A stretch of DNA of 56,589 nucleotides from an uncultured Flavobacteriales bacterium (GTDB taxonomy: Bacteria > Bacteroidota > Bacteroidia > Flavobacteriales_D > Crocinitomicaceae), in the NCBI GenBank assembly GCA_905478665.1, contig CAJQJL010000049.1, forward strand, positions 1-56,589. Direction: 5' to 3'. A model generated the notes under the pieces. That model was not told where the DNA came from. It did not search any database and saw only the letters and a program-made list of their open reading frames with translations. The translations under genes and the position numbers were made by a program. Positions 55,451 to 56,589 of the stretch are shown here, piece after piece (within the stretch, counting starts at the first letter, position 1; each line of letters opens with the position of its first letter).

Positions 55451-56589
55451 TTAATTAATAATCAGTTTCGTGTATTTCGCAGATTTCCCATTCGAGTAGC
55501 GAATCACGTACGCACCATTTTCTAATTCTAAGGTTTCCTTTGTCTCAATGTTCTTTTGAACTACCATTTTTCCATCGCTCATGTAGATTTCAGCTGCTAC
55601 CACCTGTCCGGTGAAGTTCTCTAGTGTAACAGAGCCGCTTGATGGATTTGGATAAATTGAAACGTCAAATGCTTGATCTGCTTCATTAAGGTTTGCAAAA
55701 CAGGGGGCTGAGGTGTTGCCAATGCTAACGAGTTGCATGGCGAATAAATAAGCGAGTTGATCAGCTGTTTGCCAGAAGTTAGCGATGGAGTGACCATTAT
55801 CGAAACAATCATTTAGATATTCGTAATTATCGATCGAACTGTAACTAATGGGTGTTGACCCTACAGGTCCTCCAGGCTCAGAAAAGTAGTCAAAAATACC
55901 TGTTGATCCATAGGCAGAGGGATATTTTGCATAATTCTGGCAAATATTGGTTTGTGAAAAACACTCCCAATCAATTCTTCCTAATAAACGTCCGTAATCA
56001 TGATTGACGACAACGTCACTTTTCTGATGGTACATAAATATAGCGGGCCAATCTGTTTCATCGGCAAACATGTCTAAATTCAATACACCACCGTAAATAC
56101 TTCCCACTCCTTCAACTGTTGCATCATAGCCACCTATGTTCAATGTCCCATTGATGTCTCCAAGATCAGGTCTATTCAAATCATAGCTTGCTGGTAAACA
56201 AGATACCAGGTCCGGGTCTGGAGTAGGGGCAGCCTGAATTGCTTCACAGAATGATGGTTTTTCAGATGGATCATTCATAAAAGCCGCTGCAAATGCATTA
56301 AAACCTCCAGCGCTTTCTCCTGCAACAAAGAAGCTTCCAAGATCTGTAGAGTCAATTGCTGACCTGTTCTTCATATAGCGAATGGCACCCTTAACATCTT
56401 GTTGGCCTCTATAAATTGCTCGAAACACCTCTGCGCTATCTGAAATGTAGGCACAGGGAATAGACATTTGATCATTACAGAGAGGGTACATGCTGTAGTT
56501 GGATGTTTTATGCATACCGAGACGATAATTCACCGCCGCAACAACCCAGCCACGTTCTGTGAAGTTTTCAGCTAAGGCACTAATATTTA
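55451..56589 (-). CDS. Secreted esterase with T9SS C-terminal sorting domain (N-terminus beyond window)
   Basis: The reading frame runs to the right edge without a start: residues before the apparent MNYRLG (a GTG, better read as Val) continue as LAENFTERGWVVAAVNYRLG, so the gene is cut at its 5' end. It encodes an alpha/beta hydrolase with nucleophile motif GESAGG (Ser in FVAGESAGGFNAF), a preceding AVNYRLG block, and an acid and His later (FDNGHSIANFW probably holds the His). The last 80 residues form a type IX secretion sorting domain (VSIYPNPSSGSVTLENFTG; ENGAYVIRYSNGKSAKYTKLIIN). It is thus an exported and probably surface-attached esterase. Confidence 0.9.
   Translation of the reverse strand, partial: NISALAENFTERGWVVAAVNYRLGMHKTSNYSMYPLCNDQMSIPCAYISDSAEVFRAIYRGQQDVKGAIRYMKNRSAIDSTDLGSFFVAGESAGGFNAFAAAFMNDPSEKPSFCEAIQAAPTPDPDLVSCLPASYDLNRPDLGDINGTLNIGGYDATVEGVGSIYGGVLNLDMFADETDWPAIFMYHQKSDVVVNHDYGRLLGRIDWECFSQTNICQNYAKYPSAYGSTGIFDYFSEPGGPVGSTPISYSSIDNYEYLNDCFDNGHSIANFWQTADQLAYLFAMQLVSIGNTSAPCFANLNEADQAFDVSIYPNPSSGSVTLENFTGQVVAAEIYMSDGKMVVQKNIETKETLELENGAYVIRYSNGKSAKYTKLIIN

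Noticed and set aside
56476-56533. GTG at 56533 as a true start of the esterase
   Set aside because: The frame continues upstream with well-formed alpha/beta-hydrolase sequence, so the start lies beyond the window.
1-56589. tRNA, rRNA, CRISPR arrays, insertion sequences, phage or attachment sites
   Set aside because: No cloverleaf-like, regular-spacer, transposase, integrase or terminal-repeat pattern was seen by eye on either strand.

Overview
The window reads as a chromosomal segment of a Bacteroidetes bacterium, most likely a flavobacterium (Flavobacteriales). Family level cannot be decided from the sequence, though a Crocinitomicaceae/Fluviicola-like relative is plausible. The reasons are the TAnnTTTG-type -7 promoter elements, the type IX secretion C-terminal sorting domain in the last gene, a type III glutamine synthetase, a DUF4494 protein, paired M16 peptidases, and a complete flexirubin-type pigment locus. 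Base composition and style look even across the window. I see no insertion sequence, phage, tRNA, rRNA or CRISPR array, and no gap between genes exceeds about 225 bases.

Region 1 (about 1-31450) is one large biosynthetic locus for a flexirubin-type pigment, that is, an aryl-polyene carboxylic acid esterified to a dialkylresorcinol. It has several transcription units. The leftward unit 7360->1 carries a small secreted protein, darA, darB, an unknown 132-aa protein, a BtrH-like acyltransferase, an ABC exporter pair, an ACP and a ketosynthase cut by the left edge. A single rightward gene (7493-8659) encodes a glycosyltransferase-DUF2062 protein. The leftward unit 19877->8640 carries tyrosine ammonia-lyase, a FabG-type reductase, several ketosynthases including a chain-length-factor-like one, two ACPs, an LpxL-type acyltransferase, two hot-dog dehydratases, a thioesterase, a NodB deacetylase and a LolA-like carrier. 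A methyltransferase stands alone (21104->20052). The rightward unit 21326-27895 encodes a three-part exporter/acyltransferase/methyltransferase fusion and two flavoproteins, the second with a halogenase signature. The leftward unit 30819->27882 holds a membrane-anchored C45/penicillin-acyltransferase-like protein and a CoA/ACP ligase. A phosphopantetheinyl transferase (30883-31446) closes the locus.

The proposed logic is as follows. Tyrosine is deaminated to 4-coumarate, which is activated by the ligase and loaded on an ACP. It is extended by the KS/CLF, reductase and dehydratase set to a polyene acid and tailored by methyltransferases and flavoproteins. DarB and DarA make the resorcinol. One of four acyltransferase candidates makes the ester, and the MMPL protein, ABC exporter and LolA-like protein take the product to the outer membrane. 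The pathway assignment follows known flexirubin and aryl-polyene systems; which protein performs ester formation, chlorination or methylation here is inference.

Region 2 (31448-36266) holds small stress or envelope proteins and an M16 peptidase pair. Region 3 (36411-44905) holds a repeat-bearing secreted protein, a DUF4494-pdxH-M16 operon, an orphan gene, a class V aminotransferase and glutamine synthetase III. Region 4 (44977-56589) holds two lipoproteins, ribosomal protein L31, a WG-repeat/TonB-like/AAC(3)-like operon, menB, a PEGA-like surface protein, 3-hydroxyacyl-CoA dehydrogenase, a DCC-family thiol protein and a T9SS-secreted esterase cut by the right edge.
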